Assembly: GCF_019578655.1 (NCBI RefSeq)
Contig: NC_063256.1
Location: forward strand, 20,250,005 to 20,314,004
Direction: 5' to 3'
Origin: Ricinus communis
Lineage: Eukaryota > Streptophyta > Magnoliopsida > Malpighiales > Euphorbiaceae
DNA length: 64,000 nucleotides
The notes under the pieces were generated by a model. That model had not been told where the DNA came from, searched no databases, and was given only the letters and a program-made list of their open reading frames with translations. Of this stretch, positions 1-12,652 are shown in pieces (the stretch's first letter is position 1; the number at the start of each line of letters is the position of its first letter). A program made the position numbers and the translations under genes.

Positions 1-563
1 AAGTGATTTCTTATATAAAGAAAAATATATAAAAGATGTTAAACTTGTTTTCAAAAAATTTTCAAAGTTTAGTTATAAATTTGAAAACTAAAAACTATTT
101 TTAATTTACATTTTAGAAAAATAGTACAAATAAATATAAAGTTCTATTTTCTATTTTCCTTTAAAAAAAATTTTAAAAACTGACATAGTTTTCTATAATC
201 AAATAGGCTCTAGATATCTTTATCTCTACCAAATATTATTTCATAATAAATCCAATATAAATCTTAATAATTATACAAAATGACTAAAATATTTCTATGT
301 AAATAGTGATTTTTGGCCAGCCCATTAAAATATCCATTCCACGCATCTCGGTCTTTGAGTCTTGATACAAACATTCGAATTAGGCCTATTTTTAGTATTT
401 TGCTTCATAATTCCTTCTCTTGATTAATATTACCTGAAAATAGATAATTAAGTTTAAATGAGATATAAACATTTATTTTCACCATATTATATATATAAAA
501 AATATATCATTAAAACTCTAAAATATTATAAATAACTATACATAATTTGTATCTATCAATCTG

Positions 564-598
<35 letters not shown>

Positions 599-1520
599 GG
601 TAAATTCAGATTTTCAGAAAGTAGGAATGATTGATTACCTTCTAATGACCTACCCTACGTTTACGTTTCCATCATCATATGAAATGCAGGTAACATGTGA
701 AACAAGGATATAATGAGTTTCGCAAGAAAATATAAATAGATGTTGGAAGGAATGGTTGTGCCTAGACTGACGATAATATTCTAGTCCCACGCTAATTAAC
801 AACAAACGAACACATGTAGCTTATATAATCCTAGACCAAGTTAGCACGTGATTTTCTTTCCATTCAACTGTCTTGTTTTGAAATGGATGCAGGTTAATTT
901 CCAGGTTGAGGTTTGACAAAAAATAGCACTCAACTTTGACAAAGTAGTGATATTCTAGTTGTCCATCTTTTGCAATAAGCAATTAAGCTCTCCATAGCTG
1001 AACCTAAACCTCACTGCTATTTAAGGTACATGCTAATTCTAATTCCTTGACCTAGTAGATAAAATCATATATTCCCAAACATTGGATATTCAAAATTATG
1101 GCATATGTCAATTGCAGCTGGAAATTAGCAATACCATCGAACAGGTGTGTATAGAAAATGCCAAAGATTATTTGGATAGGAGGAAAGGGAAGGTTGCAAG
1201 TAACTGTCTAATGATCAGAAATAACTCTCTTCTGCTCGACTCATCTTAATTAATGGCCACCATTGACATTTACTGCGATAATTACAAAGAAAAATAAATT
1301 GTAGATATATACAAAAAACAAAGAGAGAATGAGGAGATCTCCAATGTTTTTGAGCTCAAAACACACAACTTAACAATTTAAATCAAGAAAGAGAACCTAC
1401 ATTGAGAGAGAGAGACATGGAGGTGTTCAGTGAGTGGCGGAGCAAGGCTGGCCAAGCGCTGAGAATGGCGGAGAATTTTGGGGGACTAGAAATTTAGAGT
1501 GTTGGGAGAAAACTGTAAGA
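1..1520. other. AT-rich intergenic DNA
   Basis: No open frame of note on either strand and no recognisable repeat apart from the TA microsatellite listed separately. Around 1400-1415 there is a short GA-rich run. No gene is called here. Confidence 0.6.
565..596. repeat. (TA)16 microsatellite
   Basis: An uninterrupted TA dinucleotide run of about 16 units, read directly from the sequence. Runs of this kind are often polymorphic in length. Confidence 0.95.
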
Positions 1521-1523
1521 GTG

Positions 1524-2365
1524 CACAGAATAGGAAAATCATCGATTTTTAATTACAAAAATAGCAACCACAATACGTAGCCGACATCTGGTTGCTAGCT
1601 TTAAAATATTCAGTTAAACAGTAAAACAGTTGCCATTTAACATAATGTGCTCAGTGACCACATAGCATGTGATGGCTATTTTTAAGCTACCGGCCAAATA
1701 AAATGGTTGCGAAATTAAACAGCGAAATTGGATGCTATTTTAGAGGGAAGATTCACTTTTTTTTAGAAAGTATTTTACCATTCGTAAAAGTGCTACTTGG
1801 CAAACTTTAAAAATTGCACTTATCAGAAGTAAAATCAGATAGCTTGACTACCACGCCTTATGGGAAGGATGTTCCTTGCAATGTTGATAGTACGCTTGTG
1901 CTAAATATAAAGAATATTATGAGTCAGAGTTGGCGAGTGTCCTTATCTCACACATACAGGGAAGAAAATATGGCTGCAGATTGAATGACGTCTTATGCTG
2001 GGAATTTACCTATTGGCCTGCATGGTTTTCATGAAGGCGCTTTGGGTATTGTAGATATGTTGCTGAAGGATGTGATTGGCGTCAATTTTCCAAGCATTAT
2101 TTAGTTCGTCCTTGTTGTCTCCTTTGTATAAAAAAAAACTAAACTTATCATCTTTAAGTGGTCGAATTTCCTGCTAAATTTAGGCCTGTAGTTTAGCAAC
2201 CACATCAGTATTGTCGCTAATATAACGACCATTTATGTGGTTGCTAAACTCCAACTTTTGATGTGCTTATTAGCGACCACAGAACGTGGTTACTAATTAT
2301 TTAGTCAATATTTTGGTCACTATGTAGTTGCTAATTTCTAAAAAAAAAATTTTATTTTTCTAGTG
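1524..2365. mobile_element. CACTA-like (En/Spm) repeat, putative
   Basis: The right end reads TTTTTCTAGTG, the reverse complement of the CACTAGAAAAA-type terminus of plant CACTA transposons. Inside both ends, short motifs of the type 'tagcaaccac / gtggttgcta / tagcgaccac' recur in both orientations (about 1560-1740 and 2180-2340), which is the subterminal-repeat pattern of this superfamily. The left terminus (CACAGAATAGG near 1524) matches poorly and I found no 3-bp target duplication, so the left boundary is a guess. No transposase was found. The middle holds a LINE RNase H remnant. It could instead be another inverted-repeat element. Confidence 0.45.
1886..2104 (+). pseudogene. LINE-type RNase H (RVT_3) C-terminal remnant
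   Basis: One frame reads through motifs of the RNase H-like C-terminus of plant non-LTR retrotransposons: WRVSLSHTYREENMAAD, then an in-frame TGA, then LPIGLHGFHEG and a final GVNFPSII before a stop at 2102. In the family, 'HTYREGN..AD.LA' contains the last catalytic Asp region, followed by a 'LP.GLH' tail. There is no upstream reverse transcriptase, so this is a 5'-truncated, dead fragment. It sits between the two halves of a CACTA-like repeat and could be captured or pre-existing sequence. Confidence 0.6.
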
Positions 2366-2880
2366 ATAACATAATAGTAGCTAAATAATAACTACTCGTA
2401 TGTGGTACCTAATTTTGAAAACTTAAATTAAATAGAAACAATATCTTTAAATAAAAAATTTCACACTTTTTAAAAATAAACAAAAAAAAGTATTGAAAAC
2501 GTTTTTTAAAATTATTAAGATATGTCTGAAAAACTTTCGAAGAGACTGTCTAAAATATCTCTAACATGAAAACTTAGCCTATTTTTAAGTTCCTATATAA
2601 CCTAGGTTCAAAAAGAAATCTTCGGCAACTTTAAATAATCAACTGATATTGCTTAGCATATTTTGATAAGTATGAACTTGTGGAACAAAAGTGTGCAAAG
2701 GTGGAGATGTAGCAAGTCGGCATAGCTTTTCCGTGCATTGCAAGCATGAGAAACATGTAAATCATGACAGGGATTTCCATTTTTTCCTTTCTTTTGTCGC
2801 ATAGTTGTGTTAAGTTGACTTGAAAAATTCAGTATTAATGGAATGATGATAATTTAATGTTGGTTTCTATTTGTTTATAG
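2365..2880. other. Intergenic, nothing recognised
   Basis: AT-rich sequence with poly-A and poly-T tracts. No coding signal or repeat was identified. Confidence 0.5.
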
Positions 2881-3096
2881 CCTCTGACAAGTTGGTCAGA
2901 AGTGGGAGGCACAAGGGGCAATTGGCAAACTGCTTTTGGTTGTATCCGTGTCTCCTTTTACACTGATGCAACAAAGGAGCTTTTGGCATCTAACATCGCA
3001 CTTCAGAATATACGTACTTTTGCTCCTTTGTCAAAAGTCTACCCAACCAACTATCGAATCAGAAGTGGAAAACACTGTCATTACGACGTTTCTTAA
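2881..3096 (+). pseudogene. Unrecognised short reading frame (possible exon or gene fragment)
   Basis: A frame opens after a pyrimidine-rich stretch ending in TTTATAG at 2880, which resembles a splice acceptor. It runs about 70 codons with non-biased composition (start LTSWSEVGGTRGNWQTAFG, later FYTDATKELLASNIALQNI) to a TAA at 3094. The region is less AT-rich than its flanks, unlike chance ORFs here. I do not recognise the family, and no upstream exon with a matching donor is evident. It may be a captured gene fragment or a decayed exon. Confidence 0.3.
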
Positions 3097-5635
3097 TCTT
3101 CAGAAATAACAATTATAAATGCAGATCGTCCCACTTTCTCCAATTTTATACACTATTAATATACACTAGCTTCCAAGGCCACCATCCAATTCAACCAGCC
3201 GAGTTGACTGGTCCAAAGAGGCCTTATCGTCCACTCTGGACCACATTATAATGTGCTCCGGTTAGTTATAAACACCACCGTTAAAGTTTTGACGTGTATA
3301 TTTTTTTAAAATTTATATTCATTAATTTAATACTAAATTTTATTAATTTATATTCATTAAACATATACTGAATGTTTATTGTTTAAATGTTATAGGTTTG
3401 ATGTTTATTGATTTTATCTTATTAAAAAAGATATTTGTATTATAATATAAATATTTGTAAGATAATCTTAGTTTGACGTTTTCTTTATTTATTAACTGTA
3501 GAGATGATTTATATTATATTTATGTTATATATGTTTGCTTCAATAAATAAAATAAATATGGTATTCATTAATAATGAATATTTATTAATAAAACTAATAA
3601 ATATTATGCTTATAAATAATAAAAATTTATATCGATTATAAAAATATTTTAATATACATCACAAAAATAATGAATCTAACTTTAATAAAGAATTAATATC
3701 ATTTTTATCTGAAAGTAATTATTTCATAGTGATTTGAGAAACATATATATAAAGTTATAACTACTGAATTAACAAGAATAAATTAATGAACATGTAAATC
3801 ATAAATTATGAACATTCTTCACTAAAATAATGAGCATTTAAAAATTGACGGAATACAAAATAAACATTGTTATAGTAAAAATGAATATTATCCTATGAAT
3901 AATGAATATTGATATCCATTATGAAAATATATGACTTTTGGTTATGCAATTATCAATTATATATTGATAAAATTATTAAAATTGTCAAATATATAAAAAA
4001 ATTAGTTTATTCACTAATAATATAAAATTTTAGTATATGAAGATTTTCTAAAAGAATATATTATATTAGTTTTAATAGATAATTTATTTTATTATTTACC
4101 GAAAGTATATTGATTTTAAATTCTCCAGAGTATAACTAATTGAAAAAATAAGGTGTTACTAATTATGTTAATTTTTAAGTTTTATTTACCTATAATATAA
4201 ATAAATACATATATAATTTTTAAGTTTTATTATATATAATTTTAAGATTTAAAATTCTTTAACAGTGTTATTATACTTTTACACGTTTTGACATGTGTAC
4301 TTATTTTTAACATATAAAATTTAAGTCTATGTATAAAAATAATTAAGAAAGACATTAAAAATATTTAATTTATTATTATTTATAAAAATATTATAAATAT
4401 TTATAAAATATTAAAATTTCTATTTTGATTTTATCCATAGACTCAATTTATATTATTATTTAAATTCAAAATAATTATAACAATCATACAATGCGTAATT
4501 AAAAACTTAATTTTTATAAATATAAAAATATTTACTTGATATATATTTTAAAATCTATAACATTAATTTTATATAATTTATTTATTATACATTTAAATTT
4601 TTTTTTTTTAAAATAACTAAAGAAACGGGATAGTAGTCCTGCATGTATCCTCTGTCTCGGGTCACACTGCAAGGTGGACCGGGGTGCAGGGCATGAATTG
4701 CCGATCCAAAGACCAAGTTTAATTTTTTTTATTTCTTTTATAAAAATTCTTGAGTTAACTTAATGATAAAATTAAAAGGCATTAGTAAAAAATTCAAAAA
4801 TAATTCTTACTCAAATAATAAAGATTTATATTCATATTCTCCAATGGGGTTATCAAAACTTTTTCAATTTGTAATTCAATGATTTATGTAATTAGAGAGC
4901 AATTAGAGAAAAGAAAACAAAGAAAATTTTAGGATTTTTTAAGGTGTAAATCGAGTTTAATCCTACTTTAGTTTATTTTTGTTTTGTGTTTAGTTACAGA
5001 ATAGAGATATACTCAAACATAAACTATTATCATTTTCAATTAAAATTGAAATATTTAAACTCAGACAAATTTAATTTTCAACACTTAAACTGATATACAA
5101 AATATATGTTCTATAAAATAAAGTTTATTTATAACAATAATTATATAGTTAAGAGAAAATATTAAAAATAAATATGAAAAACATGCTTGTAATTTCAGCA
5201 TTTTACAGCTTTAAATTTATTTTATTTAACAAATAAAGATATGCGGTTTACTCTATTAGCAAAATATAGTATATCTTGTAGAGAATAAATGGACCATTAA
5301 GAAATTAATTCTTAAGTTATGTTAATGCTCTTTTACGTTATAAACTCTTTCATACTCACTTATATATTCAATGAAATATAATTTATAATTTTTTCAATAA
5401 TAGTTGCACTAGAAAAAGTTATATGAACTGTGCTAGCTCAAAGACCAATATAAACCCATGGTCATAGACTAACACGATATATAGTAGTCAATAAATTAAA
5501 CGAGTTTCAAAATAAGTTCATTCTCAGATAACGAAGAAATCCATCAACCTAATAATTTAGAAAGAAACACAAAAATATTCTTCTACTAAATTTAATTATG
5601 AGCCCAATAGTTGTTAATAAAGCATATTTAAGAAG
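3097..5635. other. AT-rich intergenic DNA
   Basis: Very AT-rich with many stop codons in all frames. Two short GC-richer islands (about 3160-3260 and 4620-4710) have no recognised identity. No gene is called. Confidence 0.6.
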
Positions 5636-5655
5636 GTCATTTTATGTTCTAATAT
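5400..5655 (-). other. Possible Copia-A 3' LTR region (unpaired)
   Basis: This stretch lies just beyond the polypurine-like run that closes Copia-A on the minus strand, where the 3' LTR should be. I could not find a matching 5' LTR near 16.9-17.3 kb, so neither the LTR nor its boundary is supported by pairing. Confidence 0.25.
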
Positions 5656-6440
5656 CCCCTTACAAACGTGTGAGTGGTATAGGCTTGGAAACAACTTCAA
5701 GTTTGTCTCTTAATAACTGAGGACTACTATGAGATAAGGATTTTGTAAGACGATTTGCTACCTAATCATGAGAGGGAACATACCTTACATCCATTTTCTT
5801 TCTAAGAATTCTATCCCTTGTGAAATGAATCTACTTCAATGTGTTTAGTTCTAGCATGACTATTTAGGCACTTACCCTCAAGTTGTCACACTAAGTGATA
5901 AGAAGCGAATCACATAGAAAAATAGTTCTTGTAAAAGATATTCAAATAAGCCACCTCACATAAAACTTGAGCTAAAGCTCTATACTCTAATTGTGCACAT
6001 GACTTAGAAATAACTTATTTTTTATGACCAAGAGACGAATGTGTCACTAAAATTGATACAATTACTTGTAGTAGACTTTCGATTATTCACACAGCATACC
6101 AGATTTGCATATAAAAATCCTTAAAGAATTGGTCTATCATAAGGTTTGATATATAGTCCATATCTTTAGTACCTTTTAAATACTTCAAAACTCTTTTAAC
6201 TCCTTGCTAGAGAGTTATGTAAATATTTACTCAAGTTGTTGATAATAAAAGCAATATATGGTCTAGTGTTGGTAAGGTATTAAAGAGGTCCTATTGTGCT
6301 TATATAGTAAGTAGGATGCTACAATGGTTTCTCCATGTGAAACTGGTAGTTGCTTACCCATATTAGCAGGCGTGGGATGTGGTCCCATATTCTCTAATGA
6401 GACATTCCCTATCTTTTTCATTAAAGATGATACCTAAGAG
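5636..6440 (-). pseudogene. Copia-A pol, C-terminal part: RT end and RNase H
   Basis: Read on the minus strand. First come copia RT C-terminal residues (GPHPTPANMGKQLPVSHGE, then YLKGTKDMDY, matching the family's RYLKGT motif), and further on the RNase H tail (KHIEVDSFHKG..., then a degenerate VPSHDQVANRLTKSLS-type region). The polypurine-like run GTAAGGGGATATT follows at about 5655-5668, as expected just before a 3' LTR. There are many stops and frameshifts. The central RT palm is missing: the frame jumps from here into an inserted gypsy remnant and resumes at about 8700 with the integrase linker. Confidence 0.7.
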
Positions 6441-6489
6441 CTTACATTGATTGGCAGTCATTACTCAACTTCTTTTATATTTTCATTTA

Positions 6490-7570
6490 AATTTCTTTGC
6501 TATGAAAATAGTTCCCCCAAAGATGACATCTAATTCATTATTCTCTCTCCTCTTTGAGAAACTTTGACGATCATTATCCTTTCTATCTTCAGGATCTACT
6601 CTTTTTGTTTTGTTATCTCTATGAGCCAAAAGAATTCTTTAGGTGTCCTCATTGGATTAATCTTTTAATCTCTCTCTTTAGGTGGATACAATCTTCTATA
6701 CCATGTCCATGGTCATTGTGAAATTTGCAATTTGCCATTTTTTCTAACATTGAGACTCTACGCTCTTAAAGGTGTAGGATACCTTATTTCTCTTTTATTA
6801 CATTGGACCCAAAGTAGTATATTTGTTCTTGAATCCTTTAGGGGAATAAAATTCTTGTTATCATCTTTCAATTTTGATCATCAGTTATCCTCTTTGGAGT
6901 TTCTTCTTCCTTGTTAGGAATTTCCTGTTTTCTTCTCCTCTTGATCAATGCCATTTATAATTCGATACTCTTCATCAAGTTTTATGAAAATGCGAGGCTA
7001 GTCTATGAGCTCAGTATATGACTCTAGAGGATCTATTATTAGAGAGTATCTGAATTTGCTCACATATGTATTGGCTCTCATTGCATCAATATTTATATTA
7101 TGATTGAGCTTTTCTACGTACATGATTTCTTTATTGAATCTCTCAATGAAATATTTCAGACTCATCTTTTTTCTAAATGTATTTCTTTGAATCACTTGAT
7201 CTCTTTCTAAGAGGAATGCTGGTAACAAAACGAGCTCTGAAATGAGAAGCAAATGTCTCGAAGTTATGAATTGACCTATCAAGTAAACTTTGGTACCACT
7301 TTTGGATGCTTTCTTTTAATGTAGTTGGAAAAGTCATGTGCAACATATTGCATTTGAGGCATTATGCAAACCTATCTTTATTATAAAGTTGGATATATGA
7401 CTCTAAGGATCTCCTAACCCACTGCACGAGTCTAATGGTGGCAATATGAGTTTCTTTGAAAAATGTTCTGATAGGATGCTTGAAATAAAGGATTTTCTTT
7501 AAAAATGACTTCTTCTCTCATCATTCTTCTTTTTCAATAATTTTTTAAAGTTTCAATCGCGCTTTTATTA
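6490..7570 (-). pseudogene. Gypsy gag (Retrotrans_gag and degenerate zinc-knuckle region)
   Basis: The minus-strand frame at 6998-7282 contains FITSRHLLL, SLKYFIERFNKEIMYVEKLN and PLESYTELID. These correspond to the FI.SRR, SL.DY..RFN.EA..V and R.P.TLAEL positions of Tat-lineage gag. Downstream (about 6490-6720), in another frame, come CHGHGIEDCIHLKREIKRLI and an IFGGTI motif, matching the HGH...C..L..EI..LI region and the FGGP signature of this lineage. There are several frameshifts, and the element is non-functional. Confidence 0.65.
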
Positions 7571-8233
7571 ATTTTTTTAATCTATGTGGAGTTTGAGTTT
7601 GTGAACATAAACTCTCTTTCTCAAATTCTTAATCAAGCTCTGTGTTTTTTTAGCTTGGACAATGGTTGATTATCAGGTTGTAAGTCGGTCCGATTAGCAA
7701 CATATAGTAGGTGGGTGTCTGATTGCATAAGTTTGGGTAATTACAGCAAGTGTTCGGCTAGTGCTCATCTTATGGTGTGGCTTGCCTTGCTTGGCTTTAG
7801 TTCAACATGTTCTCATAGTGATCGCATATCTCCTCCACCTATCTATTGTATTGGCTTATGATATCTACCAGAGTTATTTGTCACGAACCCTGACTTTAAG
7901 GCGTACCCATTGCTTGCATTTGAGGTCCTCATGTCTCTGCAATTATAGGAAAATATGGGACTTAAGATAATAACATATAAGGTCGTGGTCCTATTTCTCT
8001 ATTTATCACAATTGTAGATTTGTTCTAATAAAAGGTGATTATAAAAAAAGGGATTAAAGGTTGTGATGCTACTTCCTTAGGTACTAGAGCATTAATATTT
8101 GGAGTACCATTTCTTGAGGTTGACTCAACTCCAAGAGGAAGAACATCAGGAATTTCATGTGGCGTTATTAGCTTGTGACATAGTTGATAGAAAAGAAGAC
8201 TTTATATTATTTTTCCTACACATAGCACCAATT

Positions 8234-8698
8234 GATAACTGATCAATCAATGTCAACTGCCAATAATGATTTTTTTAGTTGACTTGAGCTTTGAGTTATC
8301 TACAAAATGTTAGTAAAGCACTAAACGAGGTAGTCCGGTCACTCACTCTAATGTCTAAGTTAGTAAGACTTAGAGATTGTGAATGTTGAGAGCAATCAAG
8401 TTGTGAAAAATATATTTGCTTGGTATACATTATGTCTTAGCTCCTTATATAGGGCTTTAAGGTCTTTTTATCATACTCAAAATAAGACAATTCATGTGGA
8501 GAACTCCCAATACTTCTAGGATTAGTCTTCTGTATTATAATATAGTTAAACAACTTTTTCTTTGCTCTACTTGGGTACCTAACTAGATTCCAACCAAGAC
8601 TGGTCTTCATAGGACTTGTAATCATGATAAGACATAGATTTGGTCAACACCGTCTTAATTAGCTATATAGCTCAGCTTATTGTGGTGGGCTATAAACA
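8234..8698 (-). repeat. LTR of the gypsy remnant (5' LTR on the minus strand)
   Basis: It begins TGTTTATAGCCC (minus strand, near 8698) and ends just before the primer-site-like sequence near 8232. A CCTATATAAGGAGC box lies at about 8441-8454, a good TATA candidate for the U3 promoter. No partner LTR is present in the window, so the ends are inferred from TG/CA and the primer site only. Confidence 0.45.
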
Positions 8699-10786
8699 TC
8701 TTATATTCTATTGGATATCTTTTTAGCTTATGAATGCCATCTTTTTCCCTTGTAACCACATAGTGTTGTTGTCTCCCATCAATCCTAATTTGTGTTCCCA
8801 TATCATGATCATCATCATATTAAGCTAATTCTGATTATTGTTCAATATCAGTGACAAGTTTATCATTAGTGCTAATTTCACCACCAGGAATATTAATAAA
8901 CATATCTTTATCTTCTGGAGTGATCCTCTTTGGTGAATGAGGTTGCCTTGCTTGATTAGGTGACTGCAAAACTAAGAATTTTGAAGGAGTCAAAGCATTT
9001 TTCAAGTAGCGCTTACTGAGAGTCTACATAAGCTGGTTTGCCAGATTTTTAAAATGAGGTTCATTTAGAATTACTGACTCCAAATTAGGTAAATTAGGAA
9101 GCCAATGTTGGTAAGTTATGGTGGTAGTTGACTTAGCCTGTTTAGTATTAAGAACTCCATGTTTTAAAAGAATTTTTTTTTAAAACACCATATGCCTAGA
9201 AATGTATATTCTTCCTATAGAATAAACATTTTGTAACCTTTAAAAGAGTCAACATACTTAAGGAAGGTACATCTTTTAGTATGGAACTAAAATTTCTAAT
9301 TTTGGTAAGGCCATTTATAGGCAAGGGAAATAGGCTAAACCATAAGTTTTAAGAGAAATATAATTTATTGAGCAATCTAAACATGGTGTTTTCCCTCCTA
9401 ATACTGGTGTGGGAAGTCTGTTGATGAGGAAGACAAAAATTTGAAATGCTTCCACCAGTGTACACTTAAGCTAAAAGTATGTCCATCATGTTTCAACTAT
9501 ATGTCTATGCTTTCTTTCTGCTCTCCCATTCTTAACAAAGGTAAGAGGATAGAAATGTCTAAAATCAATACTTTATTGTTTGACAAACACATTAAGACTT
9601 TGATATTCACTCCCTCCCCCTCCATATTTTGATAATAAGCATTTAATTTTTCACTCAAGTTGGATCTCTATAAGGTTCTTAAATTGTAAAAGTATGCCTC
9701 AGATCAAGTGGATAAGAAGCATGTGAGGTTGAAGATTTAAAAGGCAATAAAGGAGTCTTTACATACTGACAAGCATCACAAAAATCTAAAACTTCATTAA
9801 TTTTACCTTTTTATTACAAGTCTTGAGAACTTAATTTAAAATTCTACTAGAAGGATGACCAAGTCTCTTGTGCCAAACTTTCTTTGAGAGTCTAAGGACT
9901 GACTCTTAATAAACTCTCCTAACTGAACAAAGATATTGTTTGGTAATTATTTTGAAAATTGAAGAGTTCTATGACTTAAGAAGGGTTGAACTAGTTGGTA
10001 GTGCAAAAATTGGTTCTTGGTCTATAAATCAAGCTAATAGAGACCATTTTTAAGCTTCCCTTGAATTAGAACCACTTGTACTTATACAACCACAAGAGTT
10101 AGATTCAACAACTATATCACCATATGAAGTACGTTAAGGAACACTGAGTAGATTAATTTTAAAAACATGTATTATATCTTTTAAGAGTAAGGATTTGTCT
10201 AAATAAATATGCATTACAGAGTTTCCTATATAAGCAATAGAGAGTTTATTACCATTACCAACTTTCAGGGTCTAATTATCATTGTTTGTCGTCCTTTGCC
10301 TAAGGTTCCAATATTATCAATAACATGGCAACTTGCTCCATTATCATCAGAACAAATGAGATTATTCATTGTGTTTGAACTTGCTATATAAGTTGAGTTT
10401 GCATTATTGCTGTTGCTGCCATTTTTATTTTGATTTAAAGGTGTTTTTCTGTAAGTTTTATCAAATCTAAAGTAGCATTAATAGTTGTACCCTCATGCAC
10501 ATTTAACAAATATGGCCAAAATTGTTTCCTTTTCCACCTGTGTCTTTAAATGATCTACCACCTTTGCTGCTATAAGTATTAAAAAGCCTGCTTTAGTTCT
10601 TATTTGAAAATTGACCTTGCCCCTTGATGCTTGTATTAGCATCCTTGATATTTCCAGTCCTTGCTTTCTTCAATTTGATTCCTTGGATTTTTACTCCTTG
10701 TATAATTGACTAGAACTTGTTCCAAATTAATTGGACTTTTACTCATTTGCTCTAGCCTTTTCTCATGGCTTAAGAGTTTAGCATGT
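8699..10786 (-). pseudogene. Copia-A gag end, GAG-pre-integrase, integrase and linker
   Basis: On the minus strand, the 10636-10824 frame carries gag residues (ELHAKLLSHEKRLEQM). A glycine-rich and zinc-knuckle-like zone lies at about 10430-10620. The pre-integrase/integrase follows at about 9890-9400: KVWHKRLGHPSSRILN, then a degenerate catalytic core and AERKHRHIVET-like remnants. The linker to RT spans about 9130-8700. The GAG-pre-integrase 'W H.RLGHPS' motif is clear. Stops and frameshifts are frequent. The gag is split exactly at 10787, where G1 inserted; the missing N-terminal part resumes at 16151. Confidence 0.7.
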
Positions 10787-10791
10787 AGTTC
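10787..10791. repeat. G1 target-site duplication, left copy (AGTTC)
   Basis: AGTTC directly precedes the left LTR and is matched by AGTTC at 16146-16150 directly after the right LTR. The Copia-A gag frame continues across the two copies, which fits a duplicated target. Confidence 0.85.
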
Positions 10792-11235
10792 TAATGCAAT
10801 GTGTATTGTAAATTTAATGTGCACTCAATCATAGATTGAAAACACAGAAAACAAGCTTATAAATCCAAGAAACTCAAGAATAATTTAAAAGAATTTTCAG
10901 AAGAACTGATTTGATAAAAATAATAATGAAAATTTATTGATAAAATACATAATAAGAGTATTTATAGTGCACAAACCCTAATAGCACTTTTATAAATAAT
11001 AAACCAAATAACTACGGAATTAAAGTCCTAATAGAATTAGAAAACACCATAAAATATCCTATTCTAGGCTCTAACCGGTAGTCTTTTGGACCCTAACTGA
11101 TGGTTTAAAGGACTGGTCAGAGGATCGGTTAAGTTGACATAAAAAACCCATTGACATAGTCCTTAACCGGTTCTTTAATCAGCGTTTTGTGCTTTAGTGG
11201 CCTATTGAAGCTCGGTTAGGCACTGCCCCTCATTA
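10792..11235 (-). repeat. G1 3' LTR
   Basis: Aligns with 15737-16145 over its whole length. Both termini are mutated: the start reads TA and the end TA, where the other copy has TG and CA. A TATA-like CTATAAATACTC (minus strand) lies at about 10955-10966. Several ACCGG(T/C)-containing short repeats occur near the U3 end. Confidence 0.85.
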
Positions 11236-12340
11236 GTCCTGTCAACTTGATGAAAACTCAACCTCGAATTTAGTTCTTCATAAGATAGCTTGACATCCGA
11301 CAAGAACAATAATAAGTCTGCAACATTAAAGGTCTTGAAGATATTTAACCAATTTGAGAAATCTGCCACATATGCATTACCATTGACCTCCTTTATAATC
11401 TTGCAAGGACCATACTTCTTTGGCTTGAACTTGTTCGAATGGCCTATTGGTATGCGCTCCTTCCTTAAGAATATTATAACTTCATCACCTACATCAAACA
11501 CTTTATGCTTCCTATGCATTTCAGCTACTACTTTGTATTTTGCATTAGCTTTCTCAATCTTGCGCATCACACTCTCTTGCACCGATTAAAATATACTATA
11601 TTACTTGCTTAGTTGCAACACTAACTCTAAAAACCTTGGGTAGCTTCACCAAATCTCCAGCATGATTAGGAGCTTTTATATAGAAAATAGAGAACGGTAA
11701 TCTACCTGTAGAACTATGAATGATATTGTTATAAGCAAACTTTGCTTATGCAATAGCAAAGTCCTATTGCTTCAGTCTAGTATTGCAAATACTGCTAATC
11801 AAATTGCCTAAAGTCTGATTCAGTACTTCAGTTTGACAATCAGTTTATGGATGAGCTGTGCTACTAAAGTTCAATGAAGAATCAAACAACCTCCATAATG
11901 TCCTTCAAAAGTGACTTAAGGATCGAGTATCACAGTAAGATGTAATGTCTTTGGCACTCCGTGTAGCCTGGTAGCTCCTTGAAAAACAATTTGGTTATAG
12001 AAGTAGCATATGCACTCTTATGGCATGGAAGAGAATGTCTCATCTTCAAGAACCTATCAACAATAATAAAAATAGAATCTATACCTTGTTGGGTTTAAGG
12101 TAAGCCCAACATAAAATCTATGAATAAGTCCTCCTAAATAGCAGTAGGCACTGGCAATGGTGTATATAAAGGCATGCATTTCTTGATTTCCCCTTCGATG
12201 ATTGACATATAGAATACCAAGAAATAATGGTGTTGGCATCACCCTACAACTTAGGCTACTGATGTTGTCTCTTGACAGCTGCAATTGTTTTATCTCTACC
12301 TAAGTGCTTAACTAATCCTCCACCATTCAAGTCTCGAATA
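11236..12340 (-). pseudogene. G1 integrase and C-terminal region
   Basis: The core is seen in shifted frames at about 12150-12030 (DLFIDFMLGLP, DSIFIIVDRFLKM), matching the D.. and ..VVDRFSKM motifs of plant gypsy integrase. The C-terminal GPY/F-like module is in the 11582-11202 frame (VMRKIEKANAKYKVVAEMHR, FDVGDEVIIFLRKERIP, KFKPKKYGPCKIIKEV). The frame runs to the edge of the 3' LTR. No chromodomain follows. The core carries many stops. Confidence 0.75.
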
Positions 12341-12652
12341 ATCTTCTCACGAATGGATATGCTAAGAACACACGATTGTTTTCCTTTTATAAGAAAATCA
12401 TCATGCAAATAGTATTCTCCTAATGGTACATTAGACTTACATTGCTCCTATATATCCTTGAAATCCACATCTCCTGCATATAAATCCTTCAAGCACTTAA
12501 AGCCAACTATCTTCATACTAAGAGTCTTGAGTAATGTCACGCACCTACTCAATGCATCTGCCACTTTATTTTGCTACCCTTCTTATGCGCAATCTTATAT
12601 GGGTATCAATAAAAGTAGACTATCTAGCATGCATATCACTCCTTATTTGCTT

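Larger units (their letters stand above)
6441..8698 (-). mobile_element. Ty3/gypsy remnant (Tat-like gag plus one LTR) inside Copia-A
   Basis: A minus-strand fragment made of one LTR (about 8234-8698), a leader with a primer-site-like TTGGTGCTATGTGTAGGAA, and gag (about 8220-6490). The canonical plant sequence at this point is TTGGCGCCGTCTGTGGGAA, so the site is recognisable but mutated. The pol region and second LTR are absent. Copia-A coding sequence lies on both sides in the same orientation, so this element entered Copia-A or replaced part of it. Confidence 0.6.
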
